Origin: Cryobacterium sp. SO1
GTDB taxonomy: Bacteria; Actinomycetota; Actinomycetes; Actinomycetales; Microbacteriaceae
DNA length: 64,000 nucleotides
NCBI RefSeq assembly: GCF_004210215.2
Contig: NZ_CP067394.1
Coordinates: forward strand, 806,001 to 870,000
Direction of reading: 5' to 3'
Each line of letters begins with the position of its first letter. Position 1 is the first letter of the stretch. The position numbers and the translations under genes are program-made. This document shows positions 26,823 to 36,064 of this stretch, in pieces. The notes beneath the pieces are model-generated. The model made no database searches. It had not been told where the DNA came from and was given only the letters and a program-made list of their open reading frames with translations.

Positions 26823-29462
26823 GTGACCAACGTCAACCTCCACGCCAACGGCGTGGACATCTCACGCCTGACCACCCTTCGAGTCGCCGAGCTTCAGGCT
26901 CTGGCGGGCGAACTGGGTATCCAGGGCGCATCCAAACTTCGTAAAGGAGAGCTCGTGGACGCAATCACCGCGAACCAGTCCCACACGACCGAGGCTGCGG
27001 CACCCGCCGACGCACCCGTAGAGGCTGCCCCCGTCGATGCCGCCCCCGCAAGTGTCACCGAGGCACCTGTCGAGGCGCCGGCCGAGGCCGCACCCAAGAA
27101 GCGGGTCTCCCGCCGGGTCTCGACGGCGACGTCGGCACCCGCCGTCGCCCACGTCAACGCCGACGGCGACCTGGGCCTCGGCCTGATCATCCCGGAGGCC
27201 GCGAAGACTCGCAAGACCACGGCCCCCACCACCTACGCCGGCGCCACCGACAACATCGTTGCTGACGCCCTTGTCGTTGAGAAGCCGGTTCGCCAGGCGC
27301 GCAAGCGCGCCAGCACCGCCACGATCACCGAGGCCGCCATCGCCGAGGCCGTCGCCACCGCGAACGCCGCGGAGGCTGCCGCCCCGGTCGCCGACGCTGC
27401 TGCCCCGGTCGCCGAGCACGTCACGGAGCAGACCGGAAACGGCCGCAACCGTCGCGGCAACGGCCGCACCGAGAACCGCACCGACTCGCGCACGGAGAGC
27501 CGCACCGAGTCGCGCAACAACGGTGGCCGCAACGGCGGCAACAACCGCAACAACAACGCTGCCACCGCCCGCAACGCCTTCGACGCGCGCAGCCTGATCG
27601 ACGCCCAGAACGCCGAAGACGGCTACGAGGCCCCGGCCGACACGACCGACGCCGCACCCGCAGAGGCCGAGTCCGCTGAGGCCGTCAGCGCCGAGAGCAC
27701 CGAGTCGCGCATCCAGCGTCCGGAGGGCGTGGTTCGTGCCGAGCGCTCCGAGCGCGGCGGACGCCAGCGCAACCAGCGCGGTGGCCGTGCCGAGCGCACC
27801 GAGCAGACCGAACAGACCGAGCAGGTTGAGCCGGCCGAACAGGTCGAAGCGACCGAGCAGGCCGACACCAGCTCCACCGAGCAGACCGACGAGCAGTCCG
27901 AGCAGTCGGACCAACCCCGTCAGGGACGCAGCCGCAACCGCAGCCGCGGCGGCGACCGCAACCAGAACCAGCAGGGCGACCGCAACCAGGGCGACCGTGC
28001 CCAGGGTGACCGTGCTCCGCAGGCGGATGACCGTGGCGCCGAGCGCGGCGACGACCGTCAGGCCAACCAGCGCCAGGCCGGCAACCGCGGCCAGGGCCAG
28101 GACCGCCAGCAGGACCGCCAGAACGACCGTGCGCAGAGCGACCGCGCCCAGCAGGAGCGTCAGGGCCAGGACCGCAACCAGGGCCTTGACCGCAACTCCG
28201 GTCCCGAGGACGAGCTGAACGGCCGCAACAACCGCAGCCGTTTCCGTGACCGCAAGCGTCGCGGCGCCACCACCAACGACGACTTCGAGCCCGAGCTGAC
28301 CGACGATGACGTGCTCATCCCGGTCGCCGGCATCCTGGACGTTCTCGACAACTACGCGTTCGTGCGCACCTCCGGCTACCTGCCCGGCGCCAGCGACGTC
28401 TACGTCTCGCTCGGCCAGGTCAAGAAGTACAACCTGCGCAAGGGTGACGCCGTCGTCGGCTCGATCCGTCAGCCGCACGAGGGTGACCAGAGCGGCCGCC
28501 AGAAGTACAACGCGATCGTCAAGGTCGACTCCATCAACGGTCTGACCGTCGAGGAAGCCGCCACCCGCGTCGAATTCCAGAAGCTCACGCCGCTCTACCC
28601 GCAGGAGCGCCTGCGCCTCGAGACCGAGCCGGGCAAGCTGACCCAGCGCATCATCGACCTCGTCGCCCCGATCGGCAAGGGCCAGCGCGGCCTGATCGTC
28701 GCACCGCCCAAGGCCGGCAAGACCATCGTCATGCAGCAGATCGCCAACGCCATCGCCACGAACAACCCCGAGGTCCACCTCATGGTCGTCCTGGTTGACG
28801 AGCGCCCCGAAGAGGTCACCGACATGCAGCGCACGGTGAAGGGTGAGGTCATCGCCTCCACCTTCGACCGCCCCGCCGAGGACCACACCACGGTCGCCGA
28901 GCTGGCCATCGAGCGCGCCAAGCGCCTGGTGGAGCTGGGCCACGACGTCGTCGTGCTGCTCGACTCGATCACCCGCCTGGGCCGCGCCTACAACCTGACC
29001 GCCCCGCCGAGCGGCCGGATCCTCTCCGGTGGTGTCGACGCCTCCGCGCTGTACCCGCCCAAGCGGTTCTTCGGTGCTGCCCGCAACATCGAGAACGGTG
29101 GCTCGCTCACCATCCTCGCCTCCGCACTGGTGGAGACCGGGTCCAAGATGGACGAGGTGATCTTCGAGGAGTTCAAGGGCACCGGCAACATGGAGCTGCG
29201 CCTGTCGCGCCACCTGGCTGACAAGCGGATCTTCCCGGCCGTCGACGTCAACGCATCCGGCACCCGCCGCGAAGAAATGCTGATGAGCGCCGATGAGGTC
29301 AAGATCACCTGGAAGCTGCGCCGCGCCCTCGCCGGACTCGAGCAGCAGCAGGCGCTCGAGGTCATCCTGGGCCGCCTGAAGGAGACGTCGTCCAACGTCG
29401 AGTTCCTGATGCAGGTTCAGAAGTCGATGCCGACCCCGAACGGGTCAGACAAGGATCACTGA
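26823..29462 (+). CDS. rho: Transcription termination factor Rho, long actinobacterial form
   Basis: An 879-residue hexameric RNA helicase that ends transcription. Residues 9-50 are the Rho_N helix bundle ([18 protein letters not shown]). Residues about 60-480 form a long low-complexity insertion, first Ala/Pro/Glu-rich, then dense in Arg, Asn, Gln, Asp and Gly ([26 protein letters not shown]). The cold-shock-like primary RNA site is near 490-570, Walker A is PPKAGKT near 625, and the Q- and R-loops ([13 protein letters not shown] and [13 protein letters not shown]) are intact. GTG 26823 is the start because AAAGGA lies about ten bases upstream and TNVNLH precedes the domain. prfA overlaps the stop by one base. 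Confidence 0.94.
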   Translation: MTNVNLHANGVDISRLTTLRVAELQALAGELGIQGASKLRKGELVDAITANQSHTTEAAAPADAPVEAAPVDAAPASVTEAPVEAPAEAAPKKRVSRRVSTATSAPAVAHVNADGDLGLGLIIPEAAKTRKTTAPTTYAGATDNIVADALVVEKPVRQARKRASTATITEAAIAEAVATANAAEAAAPVADAAAPVAEHVTEQTGNGRNRRGNGRTENRTDSRTESRTESRNNGGRNGGNNRNNNAATARNAFDARSLIDAQNAEDGYEAPADTTDAAPAEAESAEAVSAESTESRIQRPEGVVRAERSERGGRQRNQRGGRAERTEQTEQTEQVEPAEQVEATEQADTSSTEQTDEQSEQSDQPRQGRSRNRSRGGDRNQNQQGDRNQGDRAQGDRAPQADDRGAERGDDRQANQRQAGNRGQGQDRQQDRQNDRAQSDRAQQERQGQDRNQGLDRNSGPEDELNGRNNRSRFRDRKRRGATTNDDFEPELTDDDVLIPVAGILDVLDNYAFVRTSGYLPGASDVYVSLGQVKKYNLRKGDAVVGSIRQPHEGDQSGRQKYNAIVKVDSINGLTVEEAATRVEFQKLTPLYPQERLRLETEPGKLTQRIIDLVAPIGKGQRGLIVAPPKAGKTIVMQQIANAIATNNPEVHLMVVLVDERPEEVTDMQRTVKGEVIASTFDRPAEDHTTVAELAIERAKRLVELGHDVVVLLDSITRLGRAYNLTAPPSGRILSGGVDASALYPPKRFFGAARNIENGGSLTILASALVETGSKMDEVIFEEFKGTGNMELRLSRHLADKRIFPAVDVNASGTRREEMLMSADEVKITWKLRRALAGLEQQQALEVILGRLKETSSNVEFLMQVQKSMPTPNGSDKDH

Positions 29463-30541
29463 TGTTCGAGTCTGTCCTGACTCTGCAGGCTGAGCACGAC
29501 GAGCTGCAGTCCCAGCTGGCGGACCCGGAGTTGCACGCCAACCCCGCCCGTTCCAAGAAGGTCAACCGCCGTTACGCCGAGCTCAGCCGCATCATCGCAG
29601 CGTGGGTCGAGTGGAAAGAGATTGGCGACAACCTCGAAGCAGCTCGGGAACTCGCCGACGAGGACGACTCGTTCGCGGAAGAGATCCCGGGGCTCGTGGA
29701 CCAGCTGGAGGCCGCAGCCGAAAAGCTGCGGCGCCTGCTGATCCCGCGTGACCCGCTGGACGCCCGCGACGTGATCATGGAGATCAAGATGGGGGAGGGC
29801 GGTGCGGAATCCGCACTGTTCGCCGCGGACCTCCTGCGCATGTACCTGCACTACGCGGAGTCCAAGCGCTGGAAGACCGAGATCATCGAGCAGACCACGA
29901 GCGACCTCGGCGGCATCAAAGACATCCAGCTGGCCATCAAGGGCAACTCGGCCGACCCCGCCGAAGGCGTCTGGGCGCACCTCAAGTACGAGGGTGGTGT
30001 GCACCGCGTCCAGCGGGTGCCGGCCACCGAGTCGCAGGGACGCATCCACACCTCGGCGGCTGGCGTTCTCGTTTTCCCCGAGGTCGATGAGCCCGAAGAG
30101 GTCGAGCTGCACCCGAACGACCTCAAGATCGACGTGTACCGCTCCAGCGGCCCCGGTGGCCAGTCGGTCAACACCACCGACTCCGCCGTGCGCATCACCC
30201 ACCTCCCCACCGGGATCGTGGTGGCCATGCAGAACGAGAAGAGCCAGCTGCAGAACAAGGAAGCGGGTATGCGGGTCCTCCGCGCCCGCGTCCTTGCCCG
30301 GCAGCAGGAAGAGATCGACGAGGCCGCCTCGCTGGTGCGCAAGGGCCAGATCCGCACCATGGACCGGTCGGAGCGCATCCGCACGTACAACTTCCCGGAG
30401 AACCGGATCGCGGACCACCGCACCGGCTACAAGGCGTACAACCTGGACACCGTGATGAACGGAGCCCTGGATGCCGTCATCGACTCGTGCATCACCGCCG
30501 ACGAGGCCACCCGCCTCGCTGAGATCGGTGACCACGACTAG
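29462..30541 (+). CDS. prfA: Peptide chain release factor 1
   Basis: Recognises UAA and UAG and triggers peptide release. [15 protein letters not shown] holds the GGQ motif methylated by PrmC; the stop-codon recognition tripeptide region is [10 protein letters not shown] (PAT, normal for RF1). At 359 residues it is full length with the N-terminal coiled-coil domain (1-100). It starts at ATG 29462 within the rho stop codon (TGATG) and ends 16 bases before a strong terminator. prmC, often the next gene, is here 4 kb away. Confidence 0.97.
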   Translation: MFESVLTLQAEHDELQSQLADPELHANPARSKKVNRRYAELSRIIAAWVEWKEIGDNLEAARELADEDDSFAEEIPGLVDQLEAAAEKLRRLLIPRDPLDARDVIMEIKMGEGGAESALFAADLLRMYLHYAESKRWKTEIIEQTTSDLGGIKDIQLAIKGNSADPAEGVWAHLKYEGGVHRVQRVPATESQGRIHTSAAGVLVFPEVDEPEEVELHPNDLKIDVYRSSGPGGQSVNTTDSAVRITHLPTGIVVAMQNEKSQLQNKEAGMRVLRARVLARQQEEIDEAASLVRKGQIRTMDRSERIRTYNFPENRIADHRTGYKAYNLDTVMNGALDAVIDSCITADEATRLAEIGDHD

Positions 30542-30556
30542 CTCCTGCTCCACCAG

Positions 30557-30590
30557 AAAGGGCGCTCAGGCTTCGGCCGGGGCGCCCTTT
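30557..30590 (+). terminator. Rho-independent terminator after prfA
   Basis: A perfect nine-base stem AAAGGGCGC/GCGCCCTTT with a GC-rich loop and a T-rich tail (CCCTTTCTCATT), 16 bases after the prfA stop codon. Confidence 0.85.
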
Positions 30591-30599
30591 CTCATTCCC

Positions 30600-31190
30600 C
30601 GCCCGATCGTTGGTTGAGCTTGTCGAAACCCGGTGACCCGGACTGCGGATGTCGTGGCAGCGTTCCGTGGACCGGCTGGCGGCATCCCTGCGGGGCGCGC
30701 CCGATCGCTGGTTGAGCTTGTCGAAACCTGGTGACCCGGCCTGCGGATGTCGTGGCAGCGTTCCGTGGACCGGCTCGCGGGGTCTCGACGGGCTCGACCA
30801 GCGTCTGCCTGTGTTCCCGAGACCGGCTGGCGGCATCCCTGCGGGGCGCGCCCGATCGTTGGTTGAGCTTGTCGAAACCTGGTGACCCGGCCTGCGGATG
30901 TCGTGGCAGCGTTCCGTGGACCGGCTCGCGGGGTCTCGACGGGCTCGACCAGCGTGTGCTTGTGTTCCCGAGACCGGCTCGCGGGGTCTCGACGGGCTCG
31001 ACCAGCGTGTGCTTGTGTTCCCGAGACCGGCTGGCGGCATCCCTGCGGGGCGCGCCCGATCGTTGGTTGAGCTTGTCGAAACCTGGTGGGCCGGCCTGCG
31101 GATGCCGTGGCGGCGTTCCGTGGACCGGCTGGCGGGTCTCGACGGGCTCGACCAGCGTCTGGTGCGGTTCCGGGGTCGACTCGCGACCGG
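30600..31190. repeat. Nested 98-bp / 53-bp repeat array
   Basis: The motif GGTTGAGCTTGTCGAAACC occurs at 30612, 30710, 30861 and 31065, so the spacings are 98, 151 and 204 bases: a 98-base unit plus zero, one and two copies of a 53-base insert. The insert carries GGTCTCGACGGGCTCGACCA (30781, 30932, 30985, 31135), a diverged reverse complement of the first motif. Open frames on both strands here are by-products of the repeats. The whole stretch 30600-31221 has no other gene. Similar GGTTGAGCTTGTCGAAACC motifs are, as I recall, dispersed in other Microbacteriaceae. Confidence 0.9.
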
Positions 31191-31221
31191 TGAGAAGTGG
31201 CGCCCAACTAGGATTTCAACC

Positions 31222-31749
31222 ATGCCCGGGCTCAGCTTCGTCACCACAGACCCGGGCTCGCCCGCCGCAGCCGGGATGCTCAGGGCCTATTACAACGACA
31301 TCGTCGGCCGGTACTGGGGCCGAGTCGCGTTGCCCGCTGAGGTCGATTCCGCGATGGCGGATGAGCCGAGCGAGGACCTGCAGGGCGACTCCGGCGTGCT
31401 CGTGCTCGGGATGCTGGACGGCGTGCCTGTCGCCTGCGGCGGGGTGCGTTTCGTCGACGCGCGCATCGGCGAGCTGACTCGCGTCTACGTGGCGGCCGAG
31501 GCCAGGGGCGCCGGCGCCGGGGCCGGGCTGCTGGCCTACCTGGACGGCCTCGCCACGGTTGCTGGGCTCGGCACGCTGCGTCTGACGGTGCGCAGCGATC
31601 TCGTCGAGGCCCGCCGGCTCTACGCCCGATCCGGCTTCGCCGAGGTCGCCCCGTTCAACACCGAACCCTATGCCGAGCACTGGTTCGCGAAGGAGTTGGG
31701 CGTGGTGGGCGTCAGGCTCGCGCTCGACGCGACCGGCCCCGGAGCCTGA
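31222..31749 (+). CDS. GNAT family N-acetyltransferase
   Basis: A 175-residue acetyl-CoA-dependent transferase. The acetyl-CoA loop is ARGAGAGAGLLAYL (about 94-107), preceded by LTRVYVAAE (strand beta-4), and RRLYARSGFAEV is motif B. ATG 31222 was chosen because AGGA lies eight bases upstream and the sequence before it is repeat DNA. The substrate is unknown. It is convergent with the oxygenase gene at 31754, with only four bases between the stops, and could owe its promoter to the repeat array. Confidence 0.85.
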   Translation: MPGLSFVTTDPGSPAAAGMLRAYYNDIVGRYWGRVALPAEVDSAMADEPSEDLQGDSGVLVLGMLDGVPVACGGVRFVDARIGELTRVYVAAEARGAGAGAGLLAYLDGLATVAGLGTLRLTVRSDLVEARRLYARSGFAEVAPFNTEPYAEHWFAKELGVVGVRLALDATGPGA

Positions 31750-31753
31750 GTGC

Positions 31754-32779
31754 CTACTTGACCAGGTCGGGGTGGTGGATCGCCGCGACGTCGGGGTGCG
31801 CGCGCATCCGGCTCTTGAGCACGTTCTCGCCGTAGGTGGTGAAGATCGGGTTCTCCGGGTCCACGGTGATGCCGGGGGCGTGCAGTTCCTCCGGAAGCGT
31901 GAGCACCGGGATGGTGGCATCCAGCGCCGGGCTGTAGAAGAACGGGATCGAGATGCGGTCGGTGCCGATCAGCGGGGAGATCACCCGGTGCACGGTGGCC
32001 TTGAGGTAGCCATCCGTGGCCACCTCGAGCAGTTCGCCGATGTTCACCACGAAGGCGCCGTCGAGCGGGGGAGCGTCGATCCACTCGCCGTCCTTCTCCA
32101 CCTGCAGGCCGCCCTTGCCGGGCTCGACGAACAGCAGCGTGAGCACACCGGAGTCCTTGTGTGCGCCGACGCCCTGCTTGGGTGTGGGGTCTGACTTGCC
32201 GGGGTAGCGAACGATCTTGATCAGGGTCGACGGCTTCTCGGCGAAGGCAGCGTCGAAAACATCCTGCGGGGCGCCGAGGGAGAGCGCCCACGCCTGCATC
32301 AGCCGGAGGGCGACGTCATTGAGCTCGTCGCGCCACTGGGCCATGACCTCCTTGAGGGCTGGCAGGTTCTCCGGCCACTGGTTGGGGCCCTCGAGGCGCA
32401 GGTAGTCGGCGTCATCCGTCGTGAGCTCGAGCGCCGGGCGCTCCGCGCCGATGTCGATCTGCTCGCGCCAGTCCACCTTGCCCTGGGTGAGTTCGCCGCC
32501 CACCCGGGTGTAGCCGCGAAAATGCGGGCTCTTGAGGTTCTCGATGGCCATTTTGTCGTCTTCGGGCAGGTTGAAGAATGCCCGGGAGGTGGTCATGACA
32601 CGTTTGATCAGCCCGGCCGGAACGCCATGGCCGGTGAGGTAGAAGAACCCGTATTCGTGGGTCACTTCGCGCAGCTCCGCACGGAACGCCGCGGCTTCCT
32701 CCGGGCCTGCGTCGAGCCTTGAGAGGTCGAGGATCGGCAGGGAGAGAGCGGCGGTGGGGGCGGCGGCTGAAGTTGTCAT
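31754..32779 (-). CDS. 2-oxoglutarate/Fe(II) oxygenase, isopenicillin N synthase family
   Basis: A 341-residue non-heme iron oxygenase from ATG 32779 (a nine-residue extension to 32806 is possible). The N-terminal DIOX_N region is PILDLSRLDAG to GFFYLTGHGVP. The iron ligands are His and Asp of GAHKDSG and the distal His of KATVHRVISP; DRISIPFFYSP supplies the Arg-x-Ser that binds 2-oxoglutarate or substrate. No biosynthetic cluster surrounds it, so beta-lactam synthesis is not implied. Its start codon lies inside a 16-base palindrome. Confidence 0.88.
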   Translation of the reverse strand: MTTSAAAPTAALSLPILDLSRLDAGPEEAAAFRAELREVTHEYGFFYLTGHGVPAGLIKRVMTTSRAFFNLPEDDKMAIENLKSPHFRGYTRVGGELTQGKVDWREQIDIGAERPALELTTDDADYLRLEGPNQWPENLPALKEVMAQWRDELNDVALRLMQAWALSLGAPQDVFDAAFAEKPSTLIKIVRYPGKSDPTPKQGVGAHKDSGVLTLLFVEPGKGGLQVEKDGEWIDAPPLDGAFVVNIGELLEVATDGYLKATVHRVISPLIGTDRISIPFFYSPALDATIPVLTLPEELHAPGITVDPENPIFTTYGENVLKSRMRAHPDVAAIHHPDLVK

Positions 32780-32786
32780 GACAACT
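32771..32786 (-). promoter_or_regulatory. Perfect palindrome over a start codon
   Basis: AGTTGTCATGACAACT is a perfect 16-base palindrome centred on the ATG of the 2OG-oxygenase gene. It could be a repressor site or an mRNA hairpin that hides the start. Confidence 0.4.
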
Positions 32787-32906
32787 ATTCTGCCAACAAC
32801 CGACACAAACCGACCGGGTGTTACAGCTGATTGCCGGGCTCGAAGATTCTGCGCGACGACGGCCGTTGGGCGCGGCCGCCTCGCAGGAAAAGCGGTTGAA
32901 GCGAGT

Positions 32907-33485
32907 TCAAGCGTCGGATTTGAGCAGGCAGCGTGCCGCCTTGATCTCCTCGGCGGTGCCCGGCTGCGCGCGAGCGGGGATTCCGAGCAGGATCGACCGG
33001 GCCGGGGCGTCCTTGGTGACGACGGCGTTGGCGCCCACGGTGCTCCACTCGCCCAGCGTGATGGGGCCGAGGATCTTGGCGCCGGCGCCCACGGTGACGC
33101 CGTCGAGCAGGTGGGGGTGGCGCCGGGTGCCGGGCACGTTGCCGTGCCGGCTCTTCCCGCCCAGAGTGACCCCGTGATAGAGCATCACGTCGTCGCCGAC
33201 AACGGCGGTCTCGCCGATCACCACCCCCATGCCGTGGTCGATGAACAGGCGCCGGCCGATGATGGCACCGGGGTGGATCTCCACGCCGGTGAGGAACCTG
33301 GTGAACTGCGAGAGCAGACGGGCCGGCAGGCGGAGGTCTGCCAACCACAGCCGGTGAGTGACGCGGTAGGCCCACACGGCGTGCACACCGCTGTAGGCGA
33401 GCACGACCTCCGCCTTGCTGTGCGCGGCGGGGTCGTGCCTCTGCGCCATCGCGATGTCCTCGCGAACGCGTGCGAACACTCCCAT
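32907..33485 (-). CDS. cysE: Serine O-acetyltransferase
   Basis: Makes O-acetylserine, the substrate of CysK. The C-terminal left-handed beta-helix is built of hexapeptides (IHPGAIIGRRLFIDHGMGVVIG, then VTVGAGAKILGPITLG and STVGANAVVTKDAP). His in IDHGMG and His in LYHGVTLGG are the catalytic pair. It has 192 residues from ATG 33485, the short Gram-positive form with a reduced N-terminal helical domain; GTG 33494 is an alternative start. It lies just downstream of cysK on the same strand, ten bases from its stop, forming a cysK-cysE operon. Confidence 0.93.
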   Translation of the reverse strand: MGVFARVREDIAMAQRHDPAAHSKAEVVLAYSGVHAVWAYRVTHRLWLADLRLPARLLSQFTRFLTGVEIHPGAIIGRRLFIDHGMGVVIGETAVVGDDVMLYHGVTLGGKSRHGNVPGTRRHPHLLDGVTVGAGAKILGPITLGEWSTVGANAVVTKDAPARSILLGIPARAQPGTAEEIKAARCLLKSDA

Positions 33486-33495
33486 GCCGGGCACC

Positions 33496-34431
33496 CTAGA
33501 CGAGATCTTCGTAAAGCACAGTGCTGATGTACCGTTCGCCGAAGCCGGGCACGATCACGACGATGGTCTTGCCGGCGTTCTCGGGCAGCTTGGCCTGCTC
33601 CAGGGCAGCCCAGACCGCGGCGCCGCCGGAGATTCCGGCGAGGATGCCCTCGTCGGTGGCGAGTGCGCGGGCGGTGGCGACCGAGTCGGCGAGGGTCACA
33701 TCGGTGACCTCGTCGTAGACGTGGGTGTCCAGCACGCTCGGCACGAAGTTGGCGCCGATGCCCTGGATCTTGTGCGGGCCTGGCGCACCGCCGTTGAGGA
33801 TGGGGGAGTCCTTGGGCTCGACGCCGATGACGCGCACGGACGGCTTCCGCTCCTTGAGCAACTGGCCGGTGCCGGTGAGGGTACCGCCGGTGCCGATACC
33901 GGCCACGAGCAGGTCAACTGCGCCGTCGGTGTCGTCCCAGATCTCCACTCCCGTGGTGGCCTTGTGGATGGCGGGGTTGGCCGGGTTGTCGAACTGGCGG
34001 GCCCAGATCGCGCCCGGCGTGGCCGCGACGATTTCCTGAGCCGTTTCGACCGCGCCGCGCATGCCGGCGGCACCCGGCGTCAGCACGAGCTCCGCGCCGT
34101 ACGCGCGCAGCAGGATCTTGCGCTCCTTGCTCATGGTCTCCGGCATCGCCAGGATCACCTTGTAGCCGCGGGCGGCGCCGACCATGGCCAGGGCGATGCC
34201 GGTGTTGCCGCTGGTGCCTTCAACGATGGTGCCGCCGGGCTTGAGCTCGCCCGACGCCTCGGCGGCATCCACGATGGCGATGCCGATGCGGTCCTTGACG
34301 CTGCTGGACGGGTTGTAGAACTCGAGCTTGGCGAGCACCGTCGCGGTGGAGGTGCCGGGCAGCCGGTTCAGTCTCACCATCGGGGTACCGCCGACGGTTT
34401 CGGTAATGTCTGAGTAGATCCGTGCGGACAT
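33496..34431 (-). CDS. cysK: Cysteine synthase A (O-acetylserine sulfhydrylase)
   Basis: Joins O-acetylserine and sulfide into cysteine with PLP. The PLP lysine is in PSSSVKDRIGIAIV (about residue 45), the substrate loop is EGTSGNTGIALA (about 70-81) and the phosphate loop GIGTGGTLTGTG (about 175-186). The length of 311 residues is normal. AGGAAAGG is well placed before ATG 34431. It is divergent from prmC and followed by cysE; the C-terminal Ile of CysE-binding partners is not addressed by the sequence here. Confidence 0.96.
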   Translation of the reverse strand: MSARIYSDITETVGGTPMVRLNRLPGTSTATVLAKLEFYNPSSSVKDRIGIAIVDAAEASGELKPGGTIVEGTSGNTGIALAMVGAARGYKVILAMPETMSKERKILLRAYGAELVLTPGAAGMRGAVETAQEIVAATPGAIWARQFDNPANPAIHKATTGVEIWDDTDGAVDLLVAGIGTGGTLTGTGQLLKERKPSVRVIGVEPKDSPILNGGAPGPHKIQGIGANFVPSVLDTHVYDEVTDVTLADSVATARALATDEGILAGISGGAAVWAALEQAKLPENAGKTIVVIVPGFGERYISTVLYEDLV

Positions 34432-34583
34432 CGGTAGACCTTTCCTGAGGGCTCACCAGGGAGCTTTGTGTTTCTGCGGAGGAGCCGCCGGGGTGGGTGA
34501 CGCCGTAACGGGGTGCTCGACAGCTGGCCTTGTTCAGCCTAGAGCCCCGACGATGCTCAGGGAGGTGCGTAAGATTTCACTTT

Positions 34584-35486
34584 GTGACAGCTCCCAGCAA
34601 CAACCCAGCTCCGCCTTCTCCAACCCCGACCACAGTCGACCGGGCTCGCGCCCACGCGGCCGCCACCCTTGGCCGGGCCGGCATCGACGACGCCGAGGTG
34701 GATGCCGACCTCCTGATCGGGCACATCCTCCGTCAGAGCCGGGGCCAGGTGCAGGCCGCCGCGATCCTGGGCACCCCACTGACCGAGACCGACGCGGCCG
34801 CCATCGCCACCCTCGTCGAACGCCGCGCCAAGCGTGAACCCCTGCAGCACATCACCGGCCGGGCGCCGTTCCGGTCCCTGGAGCTGAACGTCGGCCCCGG
34901 CGTCTTCGTGCCGCGCCCTGAGACCGAAGGCGTCGCCCAGATCGCCATCGACGCCCTGCGCTCGATGGCCGAGCCCGAACCCGTCGGCGTGGACCTCGGC
35001 ACCGGCAGCGGCGCCATCGCCCTGGCCCTGGCCACCGAGGTGCCGCACGCCAGGGTGTTCGCCTGCGAGAACTCCCCGGACGCCTTCCCCTGGACCAGCC
35101 GCAACTTCGCCGAGGTTGGCGCCGAGAACGCCACCCTGGTGTTCGCCGACCTGGCCGACGCCTTCCCCGAACTCGACGGCACGGTGGCCGTGGTGGTCTC
35201 GAACCCGCCCTACATCCCGGCCGCCGCCATCCCGCGCGACCCGGAAGTGCGCCTGTTCGACCCCGCCCACGCCCTGTACGGCGGACCGGACGGCCTCGAC
35301 GTGGTTCGCCTGGTCTCACAGACGGGCCTCCGCCTGCTGCGTGCCGGGGGAGTGCTCGCGATCGAGCACGGCGAACTGCAGGGCGCCGAGATCCGCGCGC
35401 TGCTGGACGCCGATGGCTGGCGGGCCACCGCCACCCACCGCGACCTGACCACCCGCGACCGCACCACAACGGCGCTGCGCCCGTGA
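34584..35486 (+). CDS. prmC: Release factor glutamine methyltransferase
   Basis: Methylates the GGQ glutamine of release factors with S-adenosylmethionine. The SAM loop is VDLGTGSGAIALALA (about 138-152) and the catalytic NPPY motif is VVSNPPYIPA (about 205-214). The N-terminal helical domain that docks on the factor spans 15-90. GTG 34584 gives 300 residues; a Shine-Dalgarno-like GGAGG lies rather far upstream (34561). prfA lies 4 kb upstream, separated by repeats and other genes. It overlaps the next GNAT gene by four bases. Confidence 0.93.
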   Translation: MTAPSNNPAPPSPTPTTVDRARAHAAATLGRAGIDDAEVDADLLIGHILRQSRGQVQAAAILGTPLTETDAAAIATLVERRAKREPLQHITGRAPFRSLELNVGPGVFVPRPETEGVAQIAIDALRSMAEPEPVGVDLGTGSGAIALALATEVPHARVFACENSPDAFPWTSRNFAEVGAENATLVFADLADAFPELDGTVAVVVSNPPYIPAAAIPRDPEVRLFDPAHALYGGPDGLDVVRLVSQTGLRLLRAGGVLAIEHGELQGAEIRALLDADGWRATATHRDLTTRDRTTTALRP

Positions 35487-35962
35487 CCGCCGGACTCCGC
35501 CCGCTCGGAGAGACCGAACTCGCCGCGTGGCTGGTGTCCAGCGTCGCCGACTACACCGACGACCTCGAGGCCGCCGGGCTCAGCCGGGCCGCCGCCGAGA
35601 ACAAGGCCGCCGAAGCCACTCGGCGCGAGTTCCCGCACGGCCGGCCCGCCCCCGGGCAGCGCGTCTATTCGATCAGGGTCGCCGACGAGCATGTCGGTGT
35701 GCTCTGGCTCTCCGCTGGCCCGGCCGACGACCTCACCAACTGGTGGATCCTCGACATCGTGGTGTTCGAACAGTTCAGGGGCCGCGGTCACGGCCGCCTG
35801 GCGATGTTGCTCGCCGAGGCCGAAGCCGCCCGACTGGGCGCCGCCAAACTCACCCTGAACGTCTTCGCCCGCAACGCCGTGGCCCGCGCCCTGTATACAT
35901 CCCTCGACTACGAGCCCACCAAGATCGTGATGGAGAAAACCCTCGCCCCTTCCGCGAACTGA
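35483..35962 (+). CDS. GNAT family N-acetyltransferase
   Basis: A 159-residue acetyltransferase starting at GTG 35483 within the prmC stop (GTGA). The acetyl-CoA site is FRGRGHGRLAMLLAE (about 95-109), preceded by WWILDIVVF, and motif B is NAVARALYTSLDYEPTKIVM. RimI-like protein acetylation is possible given its coupling to a translation gene, but nothing in the sequence fixes the substrate. Its final codons and TGA stop lie inside the 61-base palindrome at 35953-36013. Confidence 0.85.
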   Translation: MTAGLRPLGETELAAWLVSSVADYTDDLEAAGLSRAAAENKAAEATRREFPHGRPAPGQRVYSIRVADEHVGVLWLSAGPADDLTNWWILDIVVFEQFRGRGHGRLAMLLAEAEAARLGAAKLTLNVFARNAVARALYTSLDYEPTKIVMEKTLAPSAN

Positions 35963-36013
35963 GAGAAAAGCACCGAAAACGCGCGTTTTCAGGGGCTTAG
36001 CTCACAGTTCGCG
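35953..36013. repeat. 61-bp palindromic repeat, copy A
   Basis: A 61-base imperfect palindrome with outer arms CGCGAACTG and CAGTTCGCG and inner GAAAAC/GTTTTC. It has the same length and arms as the copy at 53267-53327. The stop codon of the GNAT gene lies in its left arm, and it may end that operon. Confidence 0.8.
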
Positions 36014-36064
36014 TGCCGTGGGTCGCCGGGGCCTCACAGGCGGGCTGCACTAGAATCGTGCCCG

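Noticed and set aside
30600-31190. CRISPR array
   Set aside because: The repeated units are 98 and 53 bases with identical contents and no variable spacers, and no cas gene is present.
30492-31477. Long open frames on both strands of the repeat array, with repetitive products
   Set aside because: The frames exist because GC-rich repeats lack stop codons; the products are tandem repeats of the same peptide and have no start signals.
31754-32779. Beta-lactam biosynthesis gene
   Set aside because: The isopenicillin N synthase fold is shared by many plant- and bacteria-type 2OG oxygenases, and no tripeptide synthetase or tailoring gene is nearby.
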